Shown here: positions 33,740 through 42,938 of the stretch, piece by piece
How positions within the stretch are numbered: position 1 is the first letter of the stretch
How the letters are laid out: each line of letters begins with the position of its first letter
Source: SIG603 sp963611165
GTDB taxonomy: Bacteria > Bacillota > Clostridia > Oscillospirales > Acutalibacteraceae
Assembly: GCA_963611165.1 (NCBI GenBank)
Contig: CAVDQG010000005.1
Span: forward strand, 25,199 to 89,198
DNA length: 64,000 nt
Direction: 5' to 3'
Notes under the pieces: model-generated
Databases searched by the model: none
What the model saw: only the letters and a program-made list of their open reading frames with translations
What the model was told of the DNA's origin: nothing
Position numbers and translations under genes: made by a program

Positions 33740-35890
33740 TCACTGTCTTTTGCTCGTACGGATTACCTCCATGAGCGTGGAAGCCGCAACTGGCTTTACG
33801 ATGTAGCCGTCCACTATATTGTGCCTTTTCGCCTCAACTATTTCCTTGGTTGGGGAGCTTGTCATAATAATTCTCGTCATATTCTTATATCTGTTCTGAA
33901 TAGACATACAGAAATTGACTCCGCTGCCGTTTAAAAGAGTTTCGTCAATCAAAAGAACATCAAACGGAATTTCCTGTAAAAGTGCGTGTATATCCTCAAG
34001 TTTGGATGCTGTCTTAACAGACATGTTAAGATGAGTGAGATCCTTTTCGAGCATACTGAGAACTTTTCTGTTGTCGTCGGCGACAAGAATATTAAGCTCC
34101 TGATGCTCAGCCCACTTAAGCTGCTCCTTGCGCTCTTCCTGCTCCTGTATCGGCAGATAGATAAAGAAATCAGAGCCCTTTCCCACTGTGCTCTCTGCGC
34201 AAATTCTTCCCTTGTGAGTATGGATAATCTGCTCCGCAATGGAAAGTCCGAGTCCCGTTCCCTCGCCCGTCTTCTTTGTCGTGAAGAACGGATCGAAAAT
34301 TCTTTCAAGGGTATCCTTATTCATTCCGGTACCCGTATCGCTGATGCGTATCTGAACATAATTTTCCCACTCGGAAGCGATGTTCTCGTCAGGAAATTTT
34401 TGAACGAGATTTTCACGCGTCACAAGCTCATCGCTAAGCGTAAGCGTTCCGCCGTTCTCCTTCATTGCGTGAATACCGTTTATGCAAATATTAAGAATAA
34501 CCTGCTGAAGCTGGGTGGCATTTCCGAGAACAAATACTTTTTCGCTCTTGATGTCGGACTTTAGCTCCACATTTTTCGGACAATTTGTGTGGACGAGTTT
34601 AATCGTGTAATCAAGAAGCTTTTCTATATTGACAGCCTCGTAAACCGTTTCTATATTCTTGCGGCTCATCGAAGAAATCTGCTTTACTACATCCTTTGCC
34701 TTTTCTGCCGCCTCGCTTATCTCGTATGCGTTGTCGTAAATATCGCTTTCGGGGTCGCTGTCCGCCATAATCAAATCGGCATAACCCGTTATAGGCGTGA
34801 GGAAATTGTTAAATTCGTGTGCAATTCCTCCCGTGAGCGTTCCCATAAGCTGAAGCCGCTGTCCGTGGGCAAGAGTTTCTTCACTTCGATGCAGTTCCTC
34901 AAGAGCGGAATTTATCTCCTTAAGTGATGTGATTTTATCGGCACTGCGGCGGTTTTTAATCAACAGCGAGTAAATATAAATCGTTACGGCAATGAGCACG
35001 GCTATCAAAAACGCAAAGAAGAGCACAAGCCTGCTGAAGCTTGTCTTTACCGCCTTGTATAAATCGTCGTAATCGACAACACCGCTCACCGTCCAGAAAT
35101 CATCTTCAACGTCTATACGCTGGAACGCACTTACCTTTTTAACTCTCGGCAAATCGGGATTCGACCACCAGTAGGAATAGTACACCATAACGCCCGATTC
35201 CTCGGTTTTCTGAGCATAAAGCAAACCTTCTAGCGAAGTGAGGTCAAGATTTTTTCCCTCGTAAATGGATCTTCTGCCCTCTATAGTGTCCTTTCCCCAC
35301 TGCTCACGCACGGGGTGCATGATAATCATATTGTCGCTGTTCTTTATGACGAGATAACCGTTATCGCCGATATGAACATCTGAAACAAGCTGTTCGTAAA
35401 ATGCTTCCGTGTCAATCACAAGGCAGACAGTTTTCTCACCGCCGTTTTCTTTCATGACAATATAGTGACGGTCTCCGTTATGATACTGCCAGAACTGCAC
35501 ACCGTTAGAGTCGGTAATCAAAACATCCTTCTCGGCATAAACTCCGTGTCGGCTCTCGAGAAAGTTTCCGTCATTATCCTCAAGCCAAATGTCGACCACC
35601 GTATCGCTGGCGCTGACATTCGGTATTTCATCGGGCTTTTTCTCCACCTTTTTAACGGCGGCGTCAAGTCTTGAGATATATTCCTTGAGCGTATAAGCCA
35701 TAACATCCGAGAAGCTGTCCACCATAAGCTCGAGCTGAGTCGTCTGGCTCTCGATGATAGTATCTCGGTATCCTTTCCAAGTGAACACACCCGTGACGAT
35801 AAGAAGACAAAGCATCACGCTTCCGACAATAAGGGGCTTATAAAGTGAAGTTAAATTGTGTCGAAGCTTTTTTTCAAGCAACTTTTTCAT
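33740..35890 (-). CDS. CACHE-type hybrid sensor histidine kinase with C-terminal receiver
   Basis: A 716-residue protein. An N-terminal transmembrane helix (about 22-42), an extracellular domain of about 230 residues resembling dCACHE (FWQYHNGDRHYIVMKE, GDNGYLVIKNSDNMIIMHP) and a second helix (about 282-305) are followed by a coiled coil. The kinase motif is TGGIAHEFNNFLTPITGYADLI with a degenerate HEFNN box. ATPase boxes are NICINGIHAM, DTGTGM and GEGTGLGLSIAEQII. The C-terminal receiver domain (about 600-716) has NILVADDN and LLIDETLLNGSG. RBS TGAGGAG. Divergent from the OmpR-type regulator 70 bases away. Confidence 0.9.
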   Translation of the reverse strand: MKKLLEKKLRHNLTSLYKPLIVGSVMLCLLIVTGVFTWKGYRDTIIESQTTQLELMVDSFSDVMAYTLKEYISRLDAAVKKVEKKPDEIPNVSASDTVVDIWLEDNDGNFLESRHGVYAEKDVLITDSNGVQFWQYHNGDRHYIVMKENGGEKTVCLVIDTEAFYEQLVSDVHIGDNGYLVIKNSDNMIIMHPVREQWGKDTIEGRRSIYEGKNLDLTSLEGLLYAQKTEESGVMVYYSYWWSNPDLPRVKKVSAFQRIDVEDDFWTVSGVVDYDDLYKAVKTSFSRLVLFFAFLIAVLIAVTIYIYSLLIKNRRSADKITSLKEINSALEELHRSEETLAHGQRLQLMGTLTGGIAHEFNNFLTPITGYADLIMADSDPESDIYDNAYEISEAAEKAKDVVKQISSMSRKNIETVYEAVNIEKLLDYTIKLVHTNCPKNVELKSDIKSEKVFVLGNATQLQQVILNICINGIHAMKENGGTLTLSDELVTRENLVQKFPDENIASEWENYVQIRISDTGTGMNKDTLERIFDPFFTTKKTGEGTGLGLSIAEQIIHTHKGRICAESTVGKGSDFFIYLPIQEQEERKEQLKWAEHQELNILVADDNRKVLSMLEKDLTHLNMSVKTASKLEDIHALLQEIPFDVLLIDETLLNGSGVNFCMSIQNRYKNMTRIIMTSSPTKEIVEAKRHNIVDGYIVKPVAASTLMEVIRTSKRQ

Positions 35891-35960
35891 ATTGATAAAA
35901 CTCCTCAAAAATGTTATAATAAATGAATACAGAAAACTTTTTAAAAGAGGTTAATTTGGC

Positions 35961-36653
35961 ATGGCATATCATATTCTTATTGTAGACGATGACCCGGCAA
36001 TTTGCAAACTTTTATCCAAAGTTATGATCAGTAATGATATGGAAACCACAGTAGTAAACAGCGGTACGGCGGCGCTCGATCTCATTGCGAGACAGAGCGA
36101 CACTCTCGATATGATTTTGATAGATATAATGCTCGGCGACATGGAGGGCTTTGATGTCATCGAAACCGTTCGCCGCAATGGCGTGACCACTCCTATTATC
36201 ATAATCAGCGGACTTAACGAGGACTATAATTTCACTTACGGCTTGTCGCTCGGCGCAGACGATTATATCACAAAGCCGTTCCGCCCGCAAATCGTAACGG
36301 CAAAGGTCAAGGCTCTCATCAGACGAAGCAAAAGCTTCTCTCAGGAGTCCAACCATCAGATTGTTTGCGGCCCGTTTCTTTGCGACACGACGACCATGCG
36401 TTTTTATAAAAACAACGAGGAGCTCAACCTCTCCGAAAAGGAACGCTCACTGCTTTTGCTATTCGTGCGTCACCCACAACAGGTCTTCTCCAAGGATATG
36501 ATTTATGAACAGATATGGGGAAATTTAATTGCCGTTGACGACAATGCGATTATGGTTTACATCAACCGTCTTCGCAGTAAAATCGAGGACAACGTAAAAC
36601 AGCCAAAGCACATAATCACCATTCGAGGTGTCGGCTACCGTTTTGTGCCGTAA
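35961..36653 (+). CDS. OmpR-family response regulator of the citrate region
   Basis: A 230-residue regulator. The receiver has VDDDP, phospho-Asp in MILIDIMLGDMEGFD and Lys in ITKPF; a C-terminal winged helix ends in IITIRGVGYRFVP. It is transcribed away from the hybrid kinase from a 70-base gap with a TTATAATAA box. Lying between the citrate transporter and citDEF, it is the best candidate to bind the CTTAATA-type palindromes at both citrate promoters; this is inferred. Confidence 0.93.
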   Translation: MAYHILIVDDDPAICKLLSKVMISNDMETTVVNSGTAALDLIARQSDTLDMILIDIMLGDMEGFDVIETVRRNGVTTPIIIISGLNEDYNFTYGLSLGADDYITKPFRPQIVTAKVKALIRRSKSFSQESNHQIVCGPFLCDTTTMRFYKNNEELNLSEKERSLLLLFVRHPQQVFSKDMIYEQIWGNLIAVDDNAIMVYINRLRSKIEDNVKQPKHIITIRGVGYRFVP

Positions 36654-36694
36654 AAATAATTTTGATTACAAGTGCTCTGATAGAAATTAAGCAC

Positions 36695-36735
36695 AAAGAA
36701 GCACCGGCTAAAAAGTCGGTGCTTCTTTGCTGTGT
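36695..36735. terminator. Bidirectional terminator between regulator and citF
   Basis: AAAGAAGCACCG and CGGTGCTTCTTT pair perfectly (36695-36706 with 36717-36728) around an 10-base loop. Confidence 0.8.
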
Positions 36736-36781
36736 GTTGTATCTAGAAAATGAGGTAACTATCTAAATATTAAACTAAATA

Positions 36782-38350
36782 TTAAATTTCCTCGCTGAAC
36801 TCGAAAGGCTTAACCTCACGGACGACGTCCATGACTGTACCGTCACGAGCCTCGATGATACCGACTACACGGTCACCGAACTGAACCTTCTCAGGCTCGC
36901 CAACGATAGAATATGCGATGTCACGAAGCTCCTCGATTGTCTTGAGCGGTACGCAGTCAGCTGCCTTGAGTGCCTCGAGAAGGTCGGGACGGGCAGGGTT
37001 AACGGCTACGCCGTAATCAGTAACAACGATATCAACGCTCTCGCCGGGAGTTGTGACTGTTGTAACGTCTGTGCAGATTGCAGGAATACGACCCTGAAGA
37101 AGCGGAGCGATAACAATTGTGCACTTTGCGCCCTGTGCTGTGTCGGGATGTCCGCCCTGAGCACCTGTGATAACACCGTCAGAACCAACAACAACGTTGC
37201 AGTTGAAGTGTGTATCAACCTCAAGTGAAGCAAGGATAACATAGTCAAGCTTGTTGACGAAAGCGCCCTTATTCATCGGGTTTGCGTATGCGCCTGCAGA
37301 AATTCTGTGGTGGTTAGGATTCTTAACGTTCTTAACAGCGTCAAGGTCAAAGTCCTGAGTATCGAAAAGAATGTTAACAAGACCGTTGTCTAGAAGGTCG
37401 CACATCGGCTTTGTGAGTCCGCCGACGCCGAAGCCCATCTTGATGCCTCTCTCCTGCATAATCTTTGTGAGGGAGATTGTGGAAGCGATGGAAGCTCCGC
37501 CGACACCTGTCTGATATGAGAAACCGTCCTTGAAGTACGGTGTGTTTACAACTACCTGTGTGCAGTACTCAGCCATGAGAAGCTTTCTCTGGTCTGTTGT
37601 CGGCTTTGCGGCGCCTGTTGCAATCTTCTCGGGAATACCGATAGCGTCAACAACGCAGACATAGTCGACCTTTGTCATGGAGATATGTGCAGGATAGTTC
37701 GGGAAAGGAACGAGGCAGTCGGTAACAGCAACGACATAGTCTGCCTGATTACCGTCAACATAAGAATAGCTGAGAACGCCGCAGTTTGTCTTACCGCCGA
37801 TACCACGAAGGTTACCGTAGTTATCTGCTGTAGGAGCACCGATGAAAGCGATGTCAACATGTGTCTCGCCTGTTACAAGTGCACGTACACGTCCGCCGTG
37901 GCTACGCATTGTAGCAAGACCCTTGAGCTTGCCGTGGCTGATTGCCTCACCGATTTTGCCGCGAACACCACTGGATTCGATGTTTGTGATTGTGCCGTCC
38001 TCGATAAGCGGAACGAGGTCATCGTGTGCCTTACCGAGTGAGCTTGCGCTGATTGTGATGTTCTTGAGACCCATCTTCTGAATCTCTTTCATAACCATGC
38101 AAACAACCAAGTCACCGTCACGGAAATGATGGTGGAAAGAAACTGTCATGCCGTCATGAGCGTTACACTTAACAAGTGCCTCATGAATATCCTTAACCAT
38201 CTTGTCGTGGTCATGGTTCATAACAGGTGTGACCATAGGGCCGTACTTGTGGAACGGCTTGCCGTCTTTATAGTAATTTCCCTGGAAGACTTCCTTGCCG
38301 GTAATCTCCAGAATCTCTTCAGGAATATCTCTGCCAACTGCATTAATCAT
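36782..38350 (-). CDS. citF: Citrate lyase alpha subunit (citrate CoA-transferase)
   Basis: A 522-residue subunit that exchanges acetyl for citryl on the acyl carrier protein. It begins MINAVGRDIPEEI and contains KCNAHDGMTVSFHHHFRDGD, GKTNCGVLSYSYVDGNQADY and GGHPDTAQGAKCTIV, all typical of CitF. Length is standard. It lies two bases from the end of citE. The gene order citD-citE-citF is canonical. Confidence 0.96.
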   Translation of the reverse strand: MINAVGRDIPEEILEITGKEVFQGNYYKDGKPFHKYGPMVTPVMNHDHDKMVKDIHEALVKCNAHDGMTVSFHHHFRDGDLVVCMVMKEIQKMGLKNITISASSLGKAHDDLVPLIEDGTITNIESSGVRGKIGEAISHGKLKGLATMRSHGGRVRALVTGETHVDIAFIGAPTADNYGNLRGIGGKTNCGVLSYSYVDGNQADYVVAVTDCLVPFPNYPAHISMTKVDYVCVVDAIGIPEKIATGAAKPTTDQRKLLMAEYCTQVVVNTPYFKDGFSYQTGVGGASIASTISLTKIMQERGIKMGFGVGGLTKPMCDLLDNGLVNILFDTQDFDLDAVKNVKNPNHHRISAGAYANPMNKGAFVNKLDYVILASLEVDTHFNCNVVVGSDGVITGAQGGHPDTAQGAKCTIVIAPLLQGRIPAICTDVTTVTTPGESVDIVVTDYGVAVNPARPDLLEALKAADCVPLKTIEELRDIAYSIVGEPEKVQFGDRVVGIIEARDGTVMDVVREVKPFEFSEEI

Positions 38351-38352
38351 AA

Positions 38353-39255
38353 TTAAAGATCCCCCTTATAAACGCCGGATGCCTTTGCAAGCTCGATTGT
38401 ACGCTTTGCACCGTCGTAGAATGCGATGTCGATCATTTTACCGTCAACAGTGAAAACACCGATTCCGAGTGCCTTCTTGCTGTCAATCTCACGAACAACC
38501 TTCTCGGCGAAGATGATATCCTTCTGCTTCGGAGTGAAGATCTCGTGAACGATGTCGATCTGACGAGGATTGATGATAGACTTTCCGTCAAAGCCCATAA
38601 GGTGGATTGTCTCAACATCCTGGCGGAAGCCTTCCATATTGTTAAGATCTGTGTAAACTGTATCGAAACACTGAACACCTGCTGCACGAGCGGCAATGAT
38701 CATGTTCTGGCGTGCGCCCATGAGCTCAACACCTGTGCCTGTGATGTGTGTCTGAAGATCCTTTGTGTAGTCACCGCCCGAAAGAGCGATACCGAATAAA
38801 CGATCAGAAGCCTCGCAAATGTCAAGAGCCTTCATGATTCCTCTTGCGGACTCAAGAGCTGCCATGATGAGCGTGCTGCCCTCAGGTCTGCCGAATTCCT
38901 TCTCATCCTCGATGATAGCCTTCTCAACGAGCTGAACATCGCCTGCGCTCTCTGTCTTAGGAATACGGATAGCGTCTGCGCCGCCTGCTACGGCAGCTCT
39001 GATGTCCTCACGCCAATAAGGTGTGTCAAGACCGTTGATACGGACAACTCTCTCGCATCCGCGGTAGTCGATTGTGCGAAGTGCGTGGAAGAGGCTGAAA
39101 CGTGCAACGTCCTTCTGGTTCTCCGCAACAGCATCCTCGAGATCGAGCATGATTGAGTCCGGCTTATAGATATATGGGTCTTTGATGAGTCCCGGCTTCT
39201 GAGCGTTAAGGAACATCATCGTGCGGCGAAGTCTTTTTTTGTTTGGATTAGTCAT
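38353..39255 (-). CDS. citE: Citrate lyase beta subunit (citryl-ACP lyase)
   Basis: A 300-residue HpcH/HpaI-type TIM-barrel lyase that splits citryl-ACP into oxaloacetate and acetyl-ACP. It carries MLDLEDAVAENQKD (acidic metal site), RVNGLDTPYW, RIPKTESAGDV and ALESARGIMKA (metal-binding Glu). It overlaps citD by eight bases. Confidence 0.96.
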   Translation of the reverse strand: MTNPNKKRLRRTMMFLNAQKPGLIKDPYIYKPDSIMLDLEDAVAENQKDVARFSLFHALRTIDYRGCERVVRINGLDTPYWREDIRAAVAGGADAIRIPKTESAGDVQLVEKAIIEDEKEFGRPEGSTLIMAALESARGIMKALDICEASDRLFGIALSGGDYTKDLQTHITGTGVELMGARQNMIIAARAAGVQCFDTVYTDLNNMEGFRQDVETIHLMGFDGKSIINPRQIDIVHEIFTPKQKDIIFAEKVVREIDSKKALGIGVFTVDGKMIDIAFYDGAKRTIELAKASGVYKGDL

Positions 39256-39550
39256 TGATAGCGCCTCCCCACGGAAGATTCTCGTACTGCTCTACAGAAC
39301 GGAAAACCGCTCCCTCGATACGAGCCTTAAGTGTGCAGTCGAGTGCACCCTTGTCGACAATATTAATGTTTACGTTTTCCACACCGAGATTTTTAAGTGT
39401 CTCATAAGTGACTTTGCGGATCTGATTACCGTACTGATTGATAACCGAGCTGTCTAAAGAAAACTCGATTCCGCCGTCATTCGGTTCTACCGTGACCATG
39501 CAATCGCTGGATTCAAGCGTGCCTGCTGTGGCTGCTTTTTTAAGTTCCAT
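39248..39550 (-). CDS. citD: Citrate lyase acyl carrier protein (gamma subunit)
   Basis: A 100-residue carrier of the phosphoribosyl-dephospho-CoA group. The attachment serine is in AGTLESSDCMVTVEP. RBS GAAGGAGG. First gene of citDEF. The ligase CitC and prosthetic-group genes citX and citG are not in the window, so they must lie elsewhere if the enzyme is active. Confidence 0.95.
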   Translation of the reverse strand: MELKKAATAGTLESSDCMVTVEPNDGGIEFSLDSSVINQYGNQIRKVTYETLKNLGVENVNINIVDKGALDCTLKARIEGAVFRSVEQYENLPWGGAIND

Positions 39551-39660
39551 GCGTATTTCCTCCTTCAGGTTAGCCGTGCAATTTTACTTGAGGGTTTCTC
39601 TTTTTCCCTCGTTTTGAATACATTATGAACGCACAATCTTACAAAAACCATATCGCTAAT

Positions 39661-39676
39661 CTTAATATTTATTAAG
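39661..39676. promoter_or_regulatory. 16-bp palindrome upstream of citDEF
   Basis: CTTAATATTTATTAAG, identical to 33651-33666, is 111-126 bases upstream of the citD start. A CATAATG -10-like box lies about 35 bases further towards citD on the minus strand. The rest of 39551-39836 is A/T-rich without a gene. Confidence 0.75.
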
Positions 39677-39836
39677 ACAAAAAATATGATTGCCAACGCT
39701 TTTTTGACAAAACTTTTTGTTTTTTCCTTAATAACGGTGATATATCCGTCTTCTCATTCTTTTCAAAGCTTGTTAATTATATAACTTTATATTATACTGA
39801 TATTGAAATATTTATTAAATTAACTCGGAGGTTAAA

Positions 39837-40781
39837 ATGAACGAAAATTCTTCCGCAAAATCTTCCGGCGGAAATAAAATTAAAAAGATACTCGCCCTGC
39901 CGCTTCTTGTCATAGCGGCTTCGGCACTCACGCTTCTCGGTCAGCTTGTCGGTCAATTCACCGTGATTATCCAAAGGCTTGTCCCTTCGCTTAAGAATAA
40001 CGATGTTTGGGTAACTGGCAAAATGTACCTTGAATTTCTGGGAATCTGGATATTATGTATGATTGTCTTTGCGGCAGTCCGCAAAAACAGACCGCTTTTC
40101 GGGGCACTGGGAAACAAAGTGCACGGCAACACTCCGAAATTCATGCTTCTCGGACTTGGCATCGGATTCGGCATGAATGCATTCTGTGCGGTCATCGCTC
40201 TTATAAAAGGAGACATTCACATTTACTACAATTCCTTTAATCCGCTTGTGTTCCTCTACCTGTTTATTGTCATTCTGATACAGTCCTCAGCCGAGGAGCT
40301 CGTATGCAGATGCTTCCTTTACCAGCGACTTATGCGTGCATATCATTCTCCGCTTCTTGCGATTATCACAAACTCTTTGCTTTTCGGAGCTATGCACCTG
40401 TTAAACCCCGATGTCTCCGTTTTGGGAATCACAAGCATTTTACTAAGCGGTCTTATCTTTTCGCTTTGCATTTATTATTTTGACAGCTTTTGGTGCTGTG
40501 CCATGATTCATACCGCTTGGAACTTCACTCAAAACATAATTTTCGGACTTCCGAACAGCGGTAATGTCGTTCCCTACTCCATATTCAAGCTTGATGCAGG
40601 CAGTGCGATAAAAAGCTTTGCCTACGACCCGGGATTCGGAATCGAAGGCACCGCTCTTTCATGTGTTGTTCAGGCGGCTGTTGTCGTGATCATCTTTCTT
40701 TGGGGAAGAAAGCATGGCGCAAAACCGACTGACATTTGGGAGGAAAACGCTTCCGAAATTTCCGAGACTGCAACTATCTGA
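39837..40781 (+). CDS. CPBP-family intramembrane metalloprotease
   Basis: A 314-residue membrane protein with about eight helices. CPBP/Abi motifs are intact: SSAEELVCRCFLYQRL (EExxxR), FGAMHLL (FxxxH) and the late MIHTAWNFTQNI (HxxxN). The family includes CAAX-like proteases and bacteriocin self-immunity proteins; the substrate cannot be inferred. Start has CGGAGG. It stands alone between citDEF and tRNA-fMet. Confidence 0.88.
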   Translation: MNENSSAKSSGGNKIKKILALPLLVIAASALTLLGQLVGQFTVIIQRLVPSLKNNDVWVTGKMYLEFLGIWILCMIVFAAVRKNRPLFGALGNKVHGNTPKFMLLGLGIGFGMNAFCAVIALIKGDIHIYYNSFNPLVFLYLFIVILIQSSAEELVCRCFLYQRLMRAYHSPLLAIITNSLLFGAMHLLNPDVSVLGITSILLSGLIFSLCIYYFDSFWCCAMIHTAWNFTQNIIFGLPNSGNVVPYSIFKLDAGSAIKSFAYDPGFGIEGTALSCVVQAAVVVIIFLWGRKHGAKPTDIWEENASEISETATI

Positions 40782-40803
40782 AATAAATCTCTCTCAAAAG
40801 GCA

Positions 40804-40845
40804 AAATCCCGTCGATTCGTTTTTTCGAGCCGACGGGGTTATGTT
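40804..40845 (+). terminator. Probable terminator of the CPBP gene
   Basis: CCCGTCG (40808-40814) pairs with CGACGGG (40831-40837) over a T-rich loop; the downstream T-run is poor. Confidence 0.5.
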
Positions 40846-40867
40846 TGTTCTGTTTTAAGGCAAGAAA

Positions 40868-40900
40868 AAAGTGTTCTTAACCTTTCAGCTAAGAACACTT
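40868..40900 (-). terminator. Terminator of tRNA-fMet
   Basis: AAGTGTTCTTA/TAAGAACACTT form an 11-bp stem; on the minus strand a T-run follows directly. Confidence 0.8.
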
Positions 40901-40904
40901 GATG

Positions 40905-40982
<78 letters not shown>

Positions 40983-41132
40983 ATATTTATTTTAATCGGT
41001 ATTCCCGATTGCTCATTTATAATACCACAACATTATGATACTGTCAAGCGTTTTTTTGAAATTTTTAGAATATTTTTGAACAAAATCGATATTTAATCCT
41101 CAAAAACGGCTTAACTATCGGAAAAATCCGAC

Positions 41133-42806
41133 TTATTTTTTTCTGAAAATTTTAATGCAAATCAGCATAAGCATGACGCACATTGCCGCCAAAAATACAA
41201 TTATGATAACTGCGGGCAGCCTGTCACCCACTATCGTAAGTCTCGAATCGGCATTATATTCACCGAGAATTTCGGGTTCGATATATTCCTTCGAGCTCTC
41301 GCTTTTTTTGCTTGTGCTTTTTGAAGACTCAGAGTCCTTTTCCGCCCTTGTGACAGAAACGACATAGATATTCTTGCTTTTTCCGTCTGCAGATTTTACC
41401 GTTATCTTGAAATCAACAGTAGAGCCACCTTTTCCAAGCGTTGTTCGGTTTATGGTATATGTCGCTCCCTCACTCGTCTCAACATTAAAATCAAGCTTTT
41501 TAATATCGTACGGAAGATTCATGGTGTACTTGTTGACATCGGAAGAAAATTCCTCGTTGAATTTCCCCTCTGACGGCACAAGCGATAAAATGAGCGGCAA
41601 TTCCTCATTTTCCTCATCCGTGCCCGATGAGCCTGATTTTTTCGTTCCAGAGGAACGGACGTACTCTCCCCTTGTGACCGATATGACATACTCCGTTTTG
41701 CTCTTTCCGTCCTCGCTTGTCACGGTAATCTTAAAATCTGTCGTACTTCCGCCGCTGCCTAAGTTCTTTCGGTTTATCTTATAAGACGCACCGTCACTCA
41801 CCGTGCAGTCAAAGCTTAATGACTTCACGCTGTACGGCACGCTCATGGTATAAGAATAAATGTCAGATGAAAAATTCTCGTTTAACGCTCCCTCAGACGG
41901 CACAACGGATAACAGCTTGGCTTCACTGTTTGAATAGCTCTCATTATCTTTATCATCTGCTTTTCCGTTGTCGGAATTTTCCGAAGTTTCTGAGTTTAAA
42001 CTGCTGTCAGATGTCTGAGAATTATTATCATTCGGCTTTTGACTTACCTCCGAATTTTCGGAGCTGTCGTTTTTGTATTCGCCTCTTGTTACGGCAATCG
42101 TGTATTCTCTCTTGGTTCCGTCCGCCGCCGTAACCGTGATAATAAAATCAGTTGTGCTTCCGCCGCTTCCTAAGTTTTTTCGGTTTACTTTATAAGAAGC
42201 CCCGTCACTGACTGCGCAGTCAAAGCTAAGTGACTTCACGCTGTACGGCACATTCATGGTATAAGAATAAACATCGGATGAAAAGCTTTCATTTAAGCTT
42301 CCGTCAGAAACACCGAGCGATTTTAACTCGCATTCCCCCGACGCTTTTTCCTTTGGAGTTACCTCAAGAGACACATTAAAATCGGAAAGTGACTGATCGC
42401 CGCCGGAATCAACAAGATCCCGAAAAGCCAAATCAATCGAAGCTATATCACTGTCGTCAAGAAGCTTGAAGCTTATCGAAAATGCATCGCCCGAAAAGAT
42501 ATTTTTCTTTGAGACTGCCGCTATGCTCACGCACCCGTTTTTATCATCACTTTTCATATAGCAGGATGATAAATTCTCGGTCTTTTTGAAGCTTAATTTT
42601 TCCGCGTCATAATATGTCTCGAGCAAAAATGCCGCCGTGTTTTGACTTTCTTTCAGGCTTACAGTCACCTTTACGGTGTCGCCCGCTTTATATGAATTGC
42701 TGTTTAGCTTTGCATTTATATTTTCCTTCGCACCTGCCGTAATCGGCAAAAGAAAAAACATCATAAGCACAAAAGCCGCCGACAGCGAATTAATTACCTT
42801 ATTCAA
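41133..42806 (-). CDS. Surface protein: cohesin-like domain plus three cadherin-like repeats
   Basis: A 557-residue exported protein. A signal peptide (to about 26) precedes a cohesin-like domain (about 28-150: YKAGDTVKVTVSLKES, AAFLLETYYDAEKLSF). Three cadherin-like beta-sandwich repeats follow (about 155-245, 295-385, 405-500), each with S.G.LNE.FSSDVY.YTM.VPY, NRKNLGSGGST and TEY.I.VTRG. Acidic Ser-rich linkers separate them. A C-terminal helix (about 528-552) and KIFRKK anchor it in the membrane. RBS GGGGGTGA. Cohesin modules bind dockerins in cellulosomes, but this one may be a generic adhesion fold. Confidence 0.8.
   Translation of the reverse strand: MNKVINSLSAAFVLMMFFLLPITAGAKENINAKLNSNSYKAGDTVKVTVSLKESQNTAAFLLETYYDAEKLSFKKTENLSSCYMKSDDKNGCVSIAAVSKKNIFSGDAFSISFKLLDDSDIASIDLAFRDLVDSGGDQSLSDFNVSLEVTPKEKASGECELKSLGVSDGSLNESFSSDVYSYTMNVPYSVKSLSFDCAVSDGASYKVNRKNLGSGGSTTDFIITVTAADGTKREYTIAVTRGEYKNDSSENSEVSQKPNDNNSQTSDSSLNSETSENSDNGKADDKDNESYSNSEAKLLSVVPSEGALNENFSSDIYSYTMSVPYSVKSLSFDCTVSDGASYKINRKNLGSGGSTTDFKITVTSEDGKSKTEYVISVTRGEYVRSSGTKKSGSSGTDEENEELPLILSLVPSEGKFNEEFSSDVNKYTMNLPYDIKKLDFNVETSEGATYTINRTTLGKGGSTVDFKITVKSADGKSKNIYVVSVTRAEKDSESSKSTSKKSESSKEYIEPEILGEYNADSRLTIVGDRLPAVIIIVFLAAMCVMLMLICIKIFRKK
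41762..42307. repeat. Direct DNA repeats encoding cadherin-like units 1 and 2
   Basis: About 130 bases at 41762-41905 and 42177-42307 match closely, including TCACGCTGTACGGCAC and CATGGTATAAGAATAAA. The third unit (about 41410-41580) is more diverged, so the first two duplicated most recently. Confidence 0.7.
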
Positions 42807-42881
42807 AATTTCACCCCCGAGGACAATCTTTTCTCCTCACGACAAGTATATCAAAAACTTATTTATACTACAATAATTTTG

Positions 42882-42910
42882 TTGACTTTGCCCTCTCTTA
42901 TGATATAGTA
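42882..42910 (+). promoter_or_regulatory. Probable promoter of the GH2 gene
   Basis: TTGACT and TATAGT are separated by 16 bases just upstream of the AGGGAGG ribosome binding site of the glycosidase. Confidence 0.55.
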
Positions 42911-42938
42911 AGCTTAGGTAAACAGGGAGGTTTTTCAC

